Counted from the first letter of the stretch, positions 7,993 through 17,115 are shown. The stretch: DNA of 64,000 nucleotides from Bifidobacterium sp. ESL0732 (GCF_029395535.1 NZ_CP113920.1:124001-188000), one strand, 5' to 3'. The notes: generated from the letters alone by a model not told the origin. Program-made: numbers and translations.

Positions 7993-9546
7993 TTATTCGG
8001 TTTTGTCTTCATCCTTAGTATCGGACGAACGCAGGCCGCACATGTCATCGCCTTGGCCGTCCAGGGCAGAGGACGGGGAGAAACTCAGCAGGTTGTTCGT
8101 TGCTGAGAGATGCAACGAGGCGGCTGTTGTAGCCGAATTCGGTGTGGCGCTCTCCGTAGCCGCATCGGCTCTGACAAGTGGCTTGGCGTCGGCGGAATGC
8201 TCTACGGCGTCCGTGTCCAGATCCGAGTCGACGAACTCCTTGCGGCCGTCGTAAAGATCGCGGTCGAGCTGATGCTCGGTGGCTGCGACGATAAAGGCGG
8301 TGTTAGAGGCGCCGGCCACGTTGAGCGCGGTGCGGCCCATATCTACGATCTGCGAGATCGGCTGGGCGATGGCGATGAAAGCGATTGGCAGGCCGGTGGC
8401 GGCGAAGAGGGAAGTCGCGGTGATGGTGGCGGTTCCAGGCACGCCGACGGTGCCAATGGAGACCAGCAGGGTCAGGGCGACAAGCAACAGATACTGCAAC
8501 GGAGTGTAATGCATATTCAGTGAGTTGACGGCGAATACCGCGAGCAGCGTGGGCCAGACGCCGGCGCATCCGGGCATGCCCAAATTCGCCCCGAGCGAGG
8601 CCACGAACGAGGCGATGTCATCGGGAACGCCGCCTTTGCGCAGCTGGCGTACGGTTACCGGAATGGTGCCAATGCTGGATTCGGAAGTGAAGGCGACCAC
8701 TCCGGCGGGCCAGAAGAACTTGAAGAAGCGAAGCGGGTTGGTGCGTGTGGTCACGCCGAGGATGGCGGGCTGAACGATGAACATTTGCAGCGCAATGGCG
8801 ATATAGGCCACGACGAGCACGAGCAGCAGGGGGAGCAGTGCCACGAGATTGCTGTTGGAGATGGCGGCGGCGATTAGTGCGAGCACGGCGTAAGGGGTGA
8901 ATCCGACGACGATCTGCGTGGCCTTGGAAAGCACGACGTTGCCGGCGTCTACAAAGGTCTTGAACGGTTTGACGGCTGCCTCACCTTTCGGCGTTGAAGC
9001 CGCGGCGTTGTAGGCGAGCCCAACCAAGATGGCGAAGATGACGACCGGCACCACCTGGTTGGCGGCCCAGTTGGCTACGAGGTTCGAGGGGAAAAGCCCG
9101 ACGATGGTGTCGAGCACCGGTGGCACGTGCTTGGCCTGGTAGTGCTGCGGCATGGCCACGTCGAAGCCCTTACCCACTCCGAATGCCAGCGCGAGCCCGA
9201 GCGTGATAAGTGAGGAGGTCAGCGTGTTCAAAAGCAGGAACACCACGGTTTTGACCCCGATGTTCTTGAGCCGTAGCGACGAGCCGAGATTGGTGATGCT
9301 GGCGATGACGCTGAACAGGAGCAGCGGCACGACGATGGCCCCGATGGCGTTCGACCAGACGGTGCCGAATGCGGCGACGTAAGTGGTGTGGCCTTTAAAA
9401 ATCAGCCCCATCGCGATGCCAAGTACGGTAGCGATGATGACTCGGGCGCTGAACCCGGCCTTCTTGGTGCGGCTCAACACGGCGATTCCGGCGAAGAGCA
9501 GAACGGTGACGCCGAGGGCCAGCCAGTTCCAGATTGTTGCGGTCAT
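7993..9546 (-). CDS. tcyP: L-cystine/dicarboxylate:cation symporter (TcyP-like)
   Basis: This 517-residue protein belongs to the DAACS family of sodium- or proton-coupled amino-acid carriers. The best resemblance is to TcyP/YdjN L-cystine transporters. About eight to ten hydrophobic segments run from residue 5 to about 440. The substrate loops FTSESSIGTIPVTVRQL and LGANLGMPGCAGVWPTL correspond to the re-entrant hairpins of the family. A hydrophilic tail of about 70 residues follows the last helix, rich in Ala, Thr and Asp, with no recognised domain. The gene is single, with an AT-rich upstream region. Cystine as substrate is inferred from similarity; a dicarboxylate is the alternative. Confidence 0.8.
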   Translation of the reverse strand: MTATIWNWLALGVTVLLFAGIAVLSRTKKAGFSARVIIATVLGIAMGLIFKGHTTYVAAFGTVWSNAIGAIVVPLLLFSVIASITNLGSSLRLKNIGVKTVVFLLLNTLTSSLITLGLALAFGVGKGFDVAMPQHYQAKHVPPVLDTIVGLFPSNLVANWAANQVVPVVIFAILVGLAYNAAASTPKGEAAVKPFKTFVDAGNVVLSKATQIVVGFTPYAVLALIAAAISNSNLVALLPLLLVLVVAYIAIALQMFIVQPAILGVTTRTNPLRFFKFFWPAGVVAFTSESSIGTIPVTVRQLRKGGVPDDIASFVASLGANLGMPGCAGVWPTLLAVFAVNSLNMHYTPLQYLLLVALTLLVSIGTVGVPGTATITATSLFAATGLPIAFIAIAQPISQIVDMGRTALNVAGASNTAFIVAATEHQLDRDLYDGRKEFVDSDLDTDAVEHSADAKPLVRADAATESATPNSATTAASLHLSATNNLLSFSPSSALDGQGDDMCGLRSSDTKDEDKTE

Positions 9547-10123
9547 AATCTTCCTCTCAATTACTTGTATAAAAATATGTATAAATGTATGAAGTGAATG
9601 TGTTTTTTGGTAGCCAAAATCTTATTTTGGTGCGTTTTAAATGCGTTTACATTCGTCTATTCCATAAGAAATAAAAGGAATGCAGCAAGATTTTGGCTAT
9701 TTATGTGAAGAGCTGGCGTTTCCGTCGCGAAAACTTACAAGAGTTGGAATATTCCGTTAATGAAATAAAAACGGTATAAATTATTCATCCAATTGAATAT
9801 CGGTTAGAGCCCAATATGCCAACTGGCCAACAACACCTGAAAAAGAATGCGAAAATGTAGCGGCGAAATATCGAGGTTTCAGCGACAACAAGACATCGTC
9901 ATACAAGACATCATCGTGTGCAGACGAGAGTTACAGTTGACGGCGGAACGATAGAGTCCATAGCCGTTGCTGCTGTCCGCAGAAGAAATTTGAGATGTCA
10001 TAAACGCAACGATAACCGATGGGGACGAAATTCGCAATAGCGAATCTCAAAAAATGAGATTTTCGTATCAAAGAAAAAGTTACGACGTGCGGCAGCCTCG
10101 ACGCGCGTAGGAAAACTCAGCAT
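9547..10123. other. AT-rich spacer without a supported gene
   Basis: No convincing coding frame is visible on either strand. The left end holds the promoter of the symporter. ATTCGC-AATA-GCGAAT and then CTC-AAAAAAT-GAG form two adjacent small hairpins at about 10030-10054, whose purpose is unclear. Confidence 0.5.
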
Positions 10124-10158
10124 ATAAAAAGGGCTAACGGCGAATCGCTCGTCAGCCC
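10124..10158 (-). terminator. Terminator of the first HTH gene
   Basis: On the minus strand GGGCTGACG pairs with CGTTAGCCC (one G-T pair), followed by TTTTTAT. It lies 20 nt after the stop of the HTH gene. Confidence 0.7.
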
Positions 10159-10178
10159 AATTGGATTGATAAATGTAT

Positions 10179-10556
10179 TCAGGCGGCTTTTGTTGTGGGG
10201 GTTTGCGCCTCGATGCCGTTCTCGTGCTTCTCGCTTTTCAGCTGCGTCTTCTCGTTGTCGCGGCGGACGATCTCCTTCGCAATCGATTCGATGTTGCACA
10301 AACGCAGGGCATTGTCGCCGCGTACGCCCGAAGCCTCTTCGTTGCTGACAACGCCGGTTTTCACCAGTGCGTCTACGGGGTTGATGCCGTAGCTTCGCGC
10401 GATAGAGATGATTTCGTCGGTCGCCAGTTCGTTTGACTTGAAGCGCTTATAAAGGGTGGCATAGGGGATGCCAGCTTGTTGCGAGATTCTGTTGATAGAA
10501 TCGTCGTGCGTGATTTCTCGTAGCCATTCAATGTGATTATGTCGAATTTTTTCCAT
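10179..10556 (-). CDS. Phage-repressor-like HTH protein, paralogue 1
   Basis: The protein has 125 residues. A helix-turn-helix spans about residues 13-40 (DDSINRISQQAGIPYATLYK), followed by RFKSNELATDEIISIARSYG and INPVDALVKTGVV. The arrangement resembles Cro/CI-like immunity repressors of actinobacterial phages, in which a resistant-type HTH is followed by a NPVDAL helix. A second conserved stretch (SGVRGDNALRLCNIESIAKE) is shared with the other two copies, and the tail is basic and variable. The gene has its own terminator and an AT-rich upstream region with motif AAACGTTTGATGT at 10608-10620. I infer an autoregulated repressor; no target gene is evident. Confidence 0.7.
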   Translation of the reverse strand: MEKIRHNHIEWLREITHDDSINRISQQAGIPYATLYKRFKSNELATDEIISIARSYGINPVDALVKTGVVSNEEASGVRGDNALRLCNIESIAKEIVRRDNEKTQLKSEKHENGIEAQTPTTKAA

Positions 10557-10607
10557 GTTTTTATTTTCCGATAATTCGGGTGAAAATGTAAGAGGTAAAA
10601 ATTAATT

Positions 10608-10620
10608 AAACGTTTGATGT
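10608..10620 (-). promoter_or_regulatory. Candidate operator, HTH paralogue 1
   Basis: AAACGTTTGATGT lies 51 nt upstream of the start codon. The identical 13-mer precedes paralogue 2 and a variant precedes paralogue 3. Confidence 0.5.
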
Positions 10621-10700
10621 TTTCAGAAGTATTTATTTTTTTGATAATTGGGCATACGGTTTAGTCGATATAATATCTTGTCTAATATGCCTGTAAAGCG

Positions 10701-10729
10701 TTGATATTATGGGGCAAGTGGCGTATAAT
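10701..10729 (+). promoter_or_regulatory. Orphan consensus sigma-70-type promoter
   Basis: TTGATA (10701-10706) and TATAAT (10724-10729) are separated by exactly 17 bp. No gene in this orientation follows; transcription would run antisense towards HTH paralogue 2. Confidence 0.55.
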
Positions 10730-10985
10730 GAAGTGTGAACGGCAGCTCCGTTGTAGACGGTGGTCAAAAACATAACGTTCATATATTCTTTTTGGCATAC
10801 ATTAATCGATTTAGAAAAAAATTAGAAAAAATTATATAAAACGTTAATAATTTTGTTATTAGCTTAATTTACCTTTTTTGTCTAATGCATGAATGTTTCT
10901 TTATACCTTTACAACGGCGCGAATCGGTTCAACTCAGCCTGCTTAAACCGCGCAAGTCAAGGCGCAAGTTGAGTCATACAAAGCC

Positions 10986-11372
10986 TTATTCGCCAGACTC
11001 AGTTCCCTCGTGGTCAAAGTCTCCGGATGTTTTCGATGAGGCCGCAGAGGTTATTCCTCTTCCTACGGCGTCTCGCCTCACGATTTCTTTTGCGATTTCG
11101 TTGATGCTGCAGAGCTTCAGGGCATTGTTTCCCCGAACATCGGTGGCTTCATCCTTCTCAATGACGTTGTTTTGGACCAATGCCTCCACGGGGTTGATGT
11201 TGTAGCCGCGGGCGATTGCGATGATTTCGTCGGTGGCAAGCGTGTTCGATTGGAAGCGTTTATAGAGGGTCGTATAGGGAATTCCGCTCAAACGGGAGAT
11301 TTTATTGATGGAGTCGTCATGCGTAATGCGCTTCAGCCATTCGATCGGGTTGCTACTCGTGTTTTCGTTCAT
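10986..11372 (-). CDS. Phage-repressor-like HTH protein, paralogue 2
   Basis: The protein has 128 residues from the ATG at 11370-11372, which aligns with the starts of the two paralogues; an ATG five codons upstream is the alternative. The core DDSINKISRLSGIPYTTLYK, RFQSNTLATDEIIAIARGY and INPVEALVQNNVI matches paralogue 1 closely, as does TDVRGNNALKLCSINEIAKE. The C-terminal tail is Ser/Gly/Glu-rich and not conserved. The upstream region is AT-rich and carries motif AAACGTTTGATGT at 11420-11432. No Shine-Dalgarno sequence is obvious. As for the other copies, the role is inferred from the fold only. Confidence 0.7.
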   Translation of the reverse strand: MNENTSSNPIEWLKRITHDDSINKISRLSGIPYTTLYKRFQSNTLATDEIIAIARGYNINPVEALVQNNVIEKDEATDVRGNNALKLCSINEIAKEIVRRDAVGRGITSAASSKTSGDFDHEGTESGE

Positions 11373-11851
11373 ATATTTATTATGCAATGTTTTACCTTAA
11401 AAAGTAATCACCAAAACTGAAACGTTTGATGTGAAAGAGAGATATGCCATAAATAAACAATATGAAGTGATAATAGTTACTGTGAATAGATTACTGTGAA
11501 ATAAAAGACGGCTTTGATGTTTTATTTCCAGCTTGCCGTATTTCCTTGATATTATGCGCTTTATGTGTTGCTGAAGGCCTCTCCTTACTGGATTCTTCGA
11601 CATAAATGCTCGATGCACAATAGCTGCGAAAATGCGGGGTTGAATCATTTGTGAGATTCTACAAATTTCGGCAATAGCGGAATCCACTGTTTTCGTTAAA
11701 GCATATAGGCGAGCTACAGCATCGATAGAATTGCCAAATATCAAACGTTTACCTTAAACAGGCATCAACTCGATATCTGACAATATTGCGGTTCCCTGGA
11801 ACTTGCTCTTCGGAGGTGATTTTAAGACAGGTCGCTATTCAAGCTTCGCTT
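11373..11851. other. AT-rich spacer between HTH paralogues 2 and 3
   Basis: No supported gene. It holds the motif at 11420-11432 and an inverted copy ATCAAACGTTTA at 11740-11751. TTTACCTTAAA follows the inverted copy and also occurs near 11391, so the two ends of the spacer share sequence. Confidence 0.45.
11420..11432 (-). promoter_or_regulatory. Candidate operator, HTH paralogue 2
   Basis: AAACGTTTGATGT lies 47 nt upstream of the chosen start. It is identical to the site before paralogue 1. Confidence 0.5.
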
Positions 11852-12202
11852 TCAGGATTCGTTAAGGCCGGCCAGAGGAGCATTCATTGACTCGTTGCTT
11901 CGCCTCACGATTTCCTGGGCTATGGCGTCGATGCTGCACAGTCTCAGTGAGTTTTCGCCACGCACACCGGAGGCCTCGTCGGTGCTGATGACGCCCGTGT
12001 CCACCAAGGCGTTGATCGGGTTGATTCCGTAGCATCGTGCGATGGTGATGATTTCGTCGGTCGCCAGTTCGTTGGATTGGTAGCGCTTGTAAAGCGTCGC
12101 ATACGGGATTTTGGTGCGCCTGGCGATGCTGTTGATGGAGTCGTCGTGAGTGATTCGACGCAACCACATAATTTGGTTGCCGGATGTATTCGTTTTTTCC
12201 AT
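11852..12202 (-). CDS. Phage-repressor-like HTH protein, paralogue 3
   Basis: The protein has 116 residues. DDSINSIARRTKIPYATLYK, RYQSNELATDEIITIARCYG and INPINALVDTGVI correspond to the HTH and following helices, and SGVRGENSLRLCSIDAIAQE to the second conserved block. It is about equally similar to paralogues 1 and 2 at the core, so the array looks old and diverged rather than a recent duplication. A variant of the shared motif, TTACGTTTGACGT, lies at 12255-12267, 52 nt upstream. No terminator is obvious downstream. Confidence 0.7.
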   Translation of the reverse strand: MEKTNTSGNQIMWLRRITHDDSINSIARRTKIPYATLYKRYQSNELATDEIITIARCYGINPINALVDTGVISTDEASGVRGENSLRLCSIDAIAQEIVRRSNESMNAPLAGLNES

Positions 12203-12660
12203 ATTGTTATTTTCTGATAACTGTGTAAAAAAAGAAAGGCCCCGAAATTAGTGATTACGTTTGACGTTGACGTATATTACGCTAATTTCGGAATGTCGCT
12301 CGTCTTTAGTGATGATCCGCCTGATACAGATAGTGGGTAAGTTAGTTTTTAGTAGTGTTTTCTGACTTTTCTCTCACATGGAAGTGCGGCATTGATATGG
12401 TACTGAAGGTCAATATAAAATGTTGAAAATAGTTGAAATAGATAAATGAAAATTATTTGCGTCAAAAGTTTTTAAAAAAATTTTTAAATTAATTATTAAA
12501 AAAGAATAATGCCTAGTTTTTTCGTTCTCGGCATAAAATGCGCTTGTTTCATATTACGTTCTTTGTTTACTTCTCTATATGTTGGAGGTGTGAGGTGATT
12601 GGCGCCCGCATTGTACGTTATTAGGCGTGTTGTCGCGATATTTTGCGGCTGAACGTGTAT
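12203..12660. other. AT-rich spacer without a supported gene
   Basis: It contains the candidate operator TTACGTTTGACGT (12255-12267), adjacent to a second ACGTTGACG. An A/T-only stretch lies near 12470-12510. No coding frame on either strand looks real. Confidence 0.45.
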
Positions 12661-12706
12661 AGTGGGGCTTGAGCTTCGAGGGGGAGGAACCCCGAAAGGC
12701 CCCACT
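12661..12706 (+). other. Structured leader hairpin before the sugar ATPase gene
   Basis: AGTGGGGC (12661-12668) pairs with GCCCCACT (12699-12706), and CTTCGAGGGG pairs within it with CCCCGAAAG. No T-tract follows, so it is not a simple terminator. A second hairpin TCGGCA-TGCCGA (12787-12804) ends 2 nt before the ribosome site AAAGGA. Both probably lie in the 5' UTR of the gene at 12823. Confidence 0.5.
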
Positions 12707-12822
12707 CATAATGGAATGAAAGTGCGGAAATTCGTCGGCCGAAGTTGGCTTGCGGGTGGATGCAAAACCCCTTCACTACGGATCGTTCGGCACGTACCTG
12801 CCGATGAAAGGAACTATATATT

Positions 12823-13950
12823 ATGGCAAAAGTCGTATTTGACCATGTCACTCGTATCTACCCGGGCAATACGGAGCCCTCGGTATCTGATCTCTCACTC
12901 GACATCAAAGATGGTGAATTCCTCGTGCTCGTCGGCCCTTCTGGCTGCGGCAAGTCAACGACCCTGCGTATGCTCGCAGGCCTTGAGGAAGTCAACAAGG
13001 GCAAGATTTTCATCGGTGATAAGGACGTCACGACGATGCAGCCGAAAGACCGCGATATCGCCATGGTCTTCCAGAACTACGCACTGTATCCGCACATGAC
13101 CGTTGCCGACAACATGGGCTTCGCCCTGAAGATTGCCGGCGTTCCGAAGGACGAGATTCGTCAGCGCGTCGAAGAGGCAGCCAAGGTCCTCGACCTGACC
13201 GAATTCCTCGATCGCAAGCCGAAGGCCCTTTCCGGTGGTCAGCGTCAGCGTGTCGCCATGGGCCGCGCAATCGTTCGTAAGCCTAAGGTCTTCCTGATGG
13301 ATGAGCCGCTTTCCAACTTGGATGCAAAGCTCCGTGTGCAGACCCGTACCCAGATTGCAGCACTGCAGCGCCAGCTCGGCGTCACCACCCTTTACGTCAC
13401 CCACGATCAGACCGAGGCTCTGACGATGGGCGACCGCATCGCCGTCATCAAGCTGGGCATTCTCCAGCAGGTCGGCGCCCCGACCGAGCTGTATGACAAG
13501 CCGAAGAACGTCTTCGTCGCCGGCTTCATTGGCTCGCCTTCCATGAACATCAACACCCACCCCGTCGTCAACGGCAGGGCGAAGATCGGCAGCGACACCA
13601 TCGAACTCGACAAGGACGCCGTCGCCAAGCTCACTCCGGAAGACAAGGGCCGCATCGTCGTCGGCTTCCGTCCTGAGGATGCTTCGCTTGCGACCGCCGA
13701 CGATCCCAACGCCTTCGCGCTGAAGGTCGAGAACGTCGAGGATCTGGGCTCTGATGGCTACATCTACGGCAACATTGTCACTGATGGCTCCGTGGCCGAG
13801 TCCACCGCCACGATGTCCGACCAGAACAAGCTGACCACGATTCGTGTTAATCCGCGTGATCTGCCGAAGGTCGGTGACACCGTCAAGATCAAGATTGACC
13901 CGTCCAAGATGCACCTCTTCTCCCCGGCTTCCGAGCTGCGCCTGAACTGA
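12823..13950 (+). CDS. msmK: Sugar ABC transporter ATP-binding protein (MsmK/UgpC/MalK type)
   Basis: The protein has 375 residues, the usual size for the CUT1 sugar-transporter ATPases. Walker A is GPSGCGKST (38-46), the Q-loop lies in [13 protein letters not shown], the signature is [14 protein letters not shown], Walker B is [13 protein letters not shown], and the switch His is in YVTHDQTEA. The C-terminal 130 residues form the regulatory OB-like domain ([10 protein letters not shown]). These ATPases drive import of oligosaccharides and one copy can serve several permease sets. No permease or binding protein lies nearby, so this is probably such a shared ATPase. AAAGGA stands 10 nt before the ATG and a structured leader precedes it. 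Confidence 0.92.
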   Translation: MAKVVFDHVTRIYPGNTEPSVSDLSLDIKDGEFLVLVGPSGCGKSTTLRMLAGLEEVNKGKIFIGDKDVTTMQPKDRDIAMVFQNYALYPHMTVADNMGFALKIAGVPKDEIRQRVEEAAKVLDLTEFLDRKPKALSGGQRQRVAMGRAIVRKPKVFLMDEPLSNLDAKLRVQTRTQIAALQRQLGVTTLYVTHDQTEALTMGDRIAVIKLGILQQVGAPTELYDKPKNVFVAGFIGSPSMNINTHPVVNGRAKIGSDTIELDKDAVAKLTPEDKGRIVVGFRPEDASLATADDPNAFALKVENVEDLGSDGYIYGNIVTDGSVAESTATMSDQNKLTTIRVNPRDLPKVGDTVKIKIDPSKMHLFSPASELRLN

Positions 13951-13974
13951 TTCGCGTCTTCGCGTCGTTTAGCT

Positions 13975-14013
13975 GAAAGGGTCCGTACATTCGTGTGCGG
14001 GCCCTTTCCGTTT
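13975..14013 (+). terminator. Terminator after msmK
   Basis: GAAAGGGTCCGTACA pairs with TGTGCGGGCCCTTTC (one G-T and one mismatch) around TTCG, followed by CGTTTG. Confidence 0.8.
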
Positions 14014-14020
14014 GCTCGCG

Positions 14021-14122
14021 TTTGTGATGCTGGTAGTCCTGTCGGCGTCACGTTTGCAATATTCAGGAGTGTTCGCTTGCAGATGTGACGCTGGTAATGC
14101 GTATGGCGTCACGTTTGCAATA
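14021..14122. repeat. Two-unit tandem hairpin repeat, 61-bp period (locus A)
   Basis: GCGTCACGTTTGCAATA occurs at 14045 and 14106, exactly 61 bp apart. In the second unit it pairs with TTGCAGATGTGACGC (14077-14091) to form a 15-bp stem with two mismatches. The left arm of the first unit is degenerate. Confidence 0.75.
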
Positions 14123-14199
14123 AGATGGCAAGAGGGGATGGATATATCAGCTGCTGACAATGAGGGAAACTATCCTACGCGGGCGGTAGATTGAGAGGT

Positions 14200-16011
14200 A
14201 TGGAAATAAGTGGTGGGATGCAAGGAATGCAGATGGATCCGCGGGCGCTGAAGGCGACGTCCGTAACGACCGCCGAGGCCGGGGACGTCGACGTTCCTGA
14301 GCCCAAGGCACTGCAGATCACTGCCGCGAGCTCGAATCCTAAAATGTTCACTTTGCCGTGGGAAAAGCCGCTGGCGACCTGGCCCAAGGAACTGCTGGCG
14401 AACCTGCCGCGAGGCATTTCCCGGCACGTCGTTCGTTTCGTTCACGTCGGCGACGAGATCTACGCGATGAAGGAGATTACCAGCCGCGTGGCCGCGCACG
14501 AATACGAGCTGCTCCGCCGTCTACAGAAGCTCGAGCTGCCTACAGTCACTCCGATTGCCGTGGTTACCGGTCGGCATACGCGCGAAGGCGAGCCGTTGGA
14601 ATCGATTCTGGTTACCAAACAGCTCAAGTTCTCGCTGCCATATCGTGCCTTGTTCGCCGGCAACTTGCGCCCTGACACTGCCGACCGCCTGATCGATGCG
14701 CTTGCGGTGCTCATGGTGCGTCTGCATCTTTCCGGCTTCTATTGGGGCGATGTTTCTCTTTCCAACGTCCTCTTCTTGCGTGACGCTGACGCGTTCTCGG
14801 CTTTCTTGGTCGACGCGGAAACCGGTGCGCTTTACACGACGCTGACCGACGGCCAACGCAGCTATGATATGGACCTCGCCCGCACTAATATCATCGGAGA
14901 GCTGATGGATTTGAGTTCCGGCAAGTTGCTGCCCGACGAGGTCGATGAGGTCGAGGTCGGCGACCGGCTCATCGAGCGCTATGACTCGCTGTGGAGTGCG
15001 TTGACCGACGAGGAGGACTTCGGGCTCGATGAGATGTGGAAGATCGAGAAGCGCGTCAACAAGCTCAACGATTTGGGCTTCGACGTCGATGAGCTCGAGG
15101 TCAAGACCGCCGCCGATGGCAAGCGCGTGCTGGTGCGGCCTCGCGTGGTCGACGCCGGGTATGCCTCCCGCAAGCTTTTGCGGCTCACGGGCCTCGACGT
15201 GCAGGAGAATCAGGCACGTCGGTTGTTGAACGACCTCGATGCCTATCGTGCCTCCACTTGGCGTGACGGCGAGGAGCTGGAAATCGTTGCGACCGACTGG
15301 ATGCGCGAGGTCTTCGAGCCCGTCGTGCGCATGATTCCCAAGGAATACCGTTCCAAGATCGAGCCGGCCCAGTTCTTCCATGAGGTTCTGCAGAATCGTT
15401 GGTATATGGCCGAAAAGGCGGGGCACGACGTGTCCACGGCCGTCGCCGCGAGTGATTATATCAAGCACAATCTGCCTGATTACAATATCGATTCCAAGGC
15501 GCTCGCCGAAATCAACGCCGACGCGGATTCCGGCGTGGTCGATGACAGCTCGACCTACGACGAAGTTGCGGATGGCTTGGACGATGAAGGAAACGGCGAC
15601 ACTGCAGACACCGTGGGTTCCGACAATGATGATGTCGACAGCATCAGCCGCGGCGATTATGCCGATCTTGGTGACGGTTTAGGTAACTTGGGAGAGACGC
15701 TAAGCGCCAGCGGTGATGACGGGATTAACCGCGATACCAAAGTATCCGAGGATTTGTGGCCAACGACTCCCGACCCCGTGCTCACGGCGCGAGGTGCGCG
15801 CGGCTCGAGCGATGACCGACAATCTGCAGAAGCCGGTTCCGCGGCTAGTTCCGGATCTGCTGCCGGTACTGATGCTTCGGGTTCCGGCCCTGCGGCTGTT
15901 GGCGATGCCGAGGTCGGCGGCACTGCCACGTCGACGAACAAGGCAGATGGCGATGATGACGACTACGATCCGGCCGAATACGATCAGGATGCCGCTGTCT
16001 GGAGCCACTGA
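14200..16011 (+). CDS. DUF4032 domain protein (lipopolysaccharide-kinase-like fold)
   Basis: The protein has about 603 residues. The region from about 45 to 260 resembles the atypical kinase fold of InaA/Kdo kinases: MKEITSRVAAHEYELLRRL, then HLSGFYWGDVSLSNVLF (catalytic-loop-like HxxGFYWGDxSLSN), then FLVDAETG. The DUF4032 region follows to about residue 430 and is typical of actinobacteria. The last 160 residues are acidic and Asp/Ser/Gly-rich with low complexity. Substrate is unknown. Several starts are possible: ATG 14200, 14218, 14227 or 14233. The last has AAGGA at 6 nt and may be the true one; the N-terminus is not conserved. The gene stands alone and ends with a terminator. Confidence 0.75.
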   Translation: MEISGGMQGMQMDPRALKATSVTTAEAGDVDVPEPKALQITAASSNPKMFTLPWEKPLATWPKELLANLPRGISRHVVRFVHVGDEIYAMKEITSRVAAHEYELLRRLQKLELPTVTPIAVVTGRHTREGEPLESILVTKQLKFSLPYRALFAGNLRPDTADRLIDALAVLMVRLHLSGFYWGDVSLSNVLFLRDADAFSAFLVDAETGALYTTLTDGQRSYDMDLARTNIIGELMDLSSGKLLPDEVDEVEVGDRLIERYDSLWSALTDEEDFGLDEMWKIEKRVNKLNDLGFDVDELEVKTAADGKRVLVRPRVVDAGYASRKLLRLTGLDVQENQARRLLNDLDAYRASTWRDGEELEIVATDWMREVFEPVVRMIPKEYRSKIEPAQFFHEVLQNRWYMAEKAGHDVSTAVAASDYIKHNLPDYNIDSKALAEINADADSGVVDDSSTYDEVADGLDDEGNGDTADTVGSDNDDVDSISRGDYADLGDGLGNLGETLSASGDDGINRDTKVSEDLWPTTPDPVLTARGARGSSDDRQSAEAGSAASSGSAAGTDASGSGPAAVGDAEVGGTATSTNKADGDDDDYDPAEYDQDAAVWSH

Positions 16012-16029
16012 GTTTTTGCATGCAGATAC

Positions 16030-16072
16030 GAAAATCTCCCATTGGAATTATTCCCGCGGGAGATTTTCATTT
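16030..16072 (+). terminator. Terminator between convergent genes
   Basis: GAAAATCTCCC (16030-16040) pairs with GGGAGATTTTC (16058-16068), followed by ATTTG; the A-rich left side suits the opposite direction too. Confidence 0.75.
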
Positions 16073-16110
16073 GTCAGCGGATGCCAAGAATCCGGTAGAA
16101 AGGTCCTTGG

Positions 16111-17115
16111 CTATTCGGCGTTATCGGCCTTTTCGCCGGCCTTGCTGCGGGCGCGGGAGACGGCGTAGAGGCTGATGCCGGCGGCAACCGAGGCGTTGAG
16201 CGACTCGACTTCGCTGGAAATCGGGATGCTGGCGATGGAATCGCAAGCCTCGCGCACCAAACGGCTCAGGCCCTTGCCCTCTGATCCCAGCACGACCACG
16301 AGCGGGTCGGTCTCGAAGCCGCTTTCGCCGACGATGGCATCGCCGCCGCCGTCAAGCCCGACCACGTAGTAGCTGCGCTCCTTCAACGCTTCGATGGCCT
16401 TGGTCAGATTGACCACGCGGGCGACGGGCAAGTGCGCGGCGGCGCCGGCCGAGACCTTCCAAGCCGCGGCGTTGACGGAAGCTGAGCGCCGTTCCGGCAG
16501 AATGACGCCGTTGGCGCCGAAAGCGGCCGCAGAACGTATTACAGCTCCGAGATTCTGAGGGTCGGTGACACCGTCAAGCGCGATGAAGAGCGGACGCGCG
16601 TTGATACGGGCGCTTTGCGAATCCGCCTCTTCCATGGCATGCGATTTCTTGTCGGCGCGATCGGCCAGATCGGCCAGCGTGTGGTACTGGTAGGGCTGCA
16701 CCTTCAAAATGATGCCCTGATGATTGCGCGAGTGGGCGATGCGGTCCATCTCCAGCCGGTCGGCCTCAAGCAGGTTGAGCCCCTGCATGCCGGCGAGCTT
16801 CACGATTTCGCGGGTACGGTCGTCGTGCTCGATGCGGTTGGCGATATAGAGCTGTGTGCTTGGCACGCCCACCCGTAGCGCTTCGAGCACCGCGTTGCGG
16901 CCGACCACCAGATCATCGGAATCCGAAGTATAGTGTGCCGCGCGGCGACGTGCCGCCAGTCGCGGATCGGCGAAGCGGCGCTTCTCATTCTGCTTCTTGG
17001 CACGGTATGCCTTGTGGTACACGCGGTCCTCGGCTTTGGGCGTCGGCCCGCGGCCCTTCAATGCGTTGCGATGTTTTCCGCCCGAACCTTTGACTGGGCC
17101 CTTCTTGTTAGTCAT
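16111..17115 (-). CDS. rlmB: 23S rRNA (guanosine-2'-O)-methyltransferase RlmB-like
   Basis: The protein has 334 residues. A basic N-terminal extension (GSGGKHRNALKGRGP) precedes the substrate-binding domain starting VVGRNAVLEAL near residue 75 and the SpoU/TrmH methyltransferase domain from about 175. SPOUT motifs are visible: FIALDGVTDPQNLGAVIRSA, VVVLGSEGKGLSRLV and IPISSEVESLNASVAAGI, which form the trefoil-knot SAM site. RlmB methylates G2251 of 23S rRNA in E. coli. ATG 17113-17115 is chosen because GGGAG precedes it and the upstream frame is unlike coding sequence. A -10-like GACAAT ends 7 nt before the start, so the mRNA may be leaderless. Confidence 0.88.
   Translation of the reverse strand: MTNKKGPVKGSGGKHRNALKGRGPTPKAEDRVYHKAYRAKKQNEKRRFADPRLAARRRAAHYTSDSDDLVVGRNAVLEALRVGVPSTQLYIANRIEHDDRTREIVKLAGMQGLNLLEADRLEMDRIAHSRNHQGIILKVQPYQYHTLADLADRADKKSHAMEEADSQSARINARPLFIALDGVTDPQNLGAVIRSAAAFGANGVILPERRSASVNAAAWKVSAGAAAHLPVARVVNLTKAIEALKERSYYVVGLDGGGDAIVGESGFETDPLVVVLGSEGKGLSRLVREACDSIASIPISSEVESLNASVAAGISLYAVSRARSKAGEKADNAE

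Larger units (their letters stand above)
10557..10985. other. AT-rich spacer with upstream motif and orphan promoter
   Basis: No supported gene. It contains the 13-bp motif upstream of HTH paralogue 1 (10608-10620), a consensus promoter pointing right (10701-10729) and AT-rich direct repeats of TTAGAAAAAA near 10810-10830. Confidence 0.5.

Noticed and set aside
11397..11744. 115-codon frame on the minus strand between HTH paralogues 2 and 3
   Set aside because: It starts with TTG inside the candidate operator, has no ribosome site and no recognisable domain.
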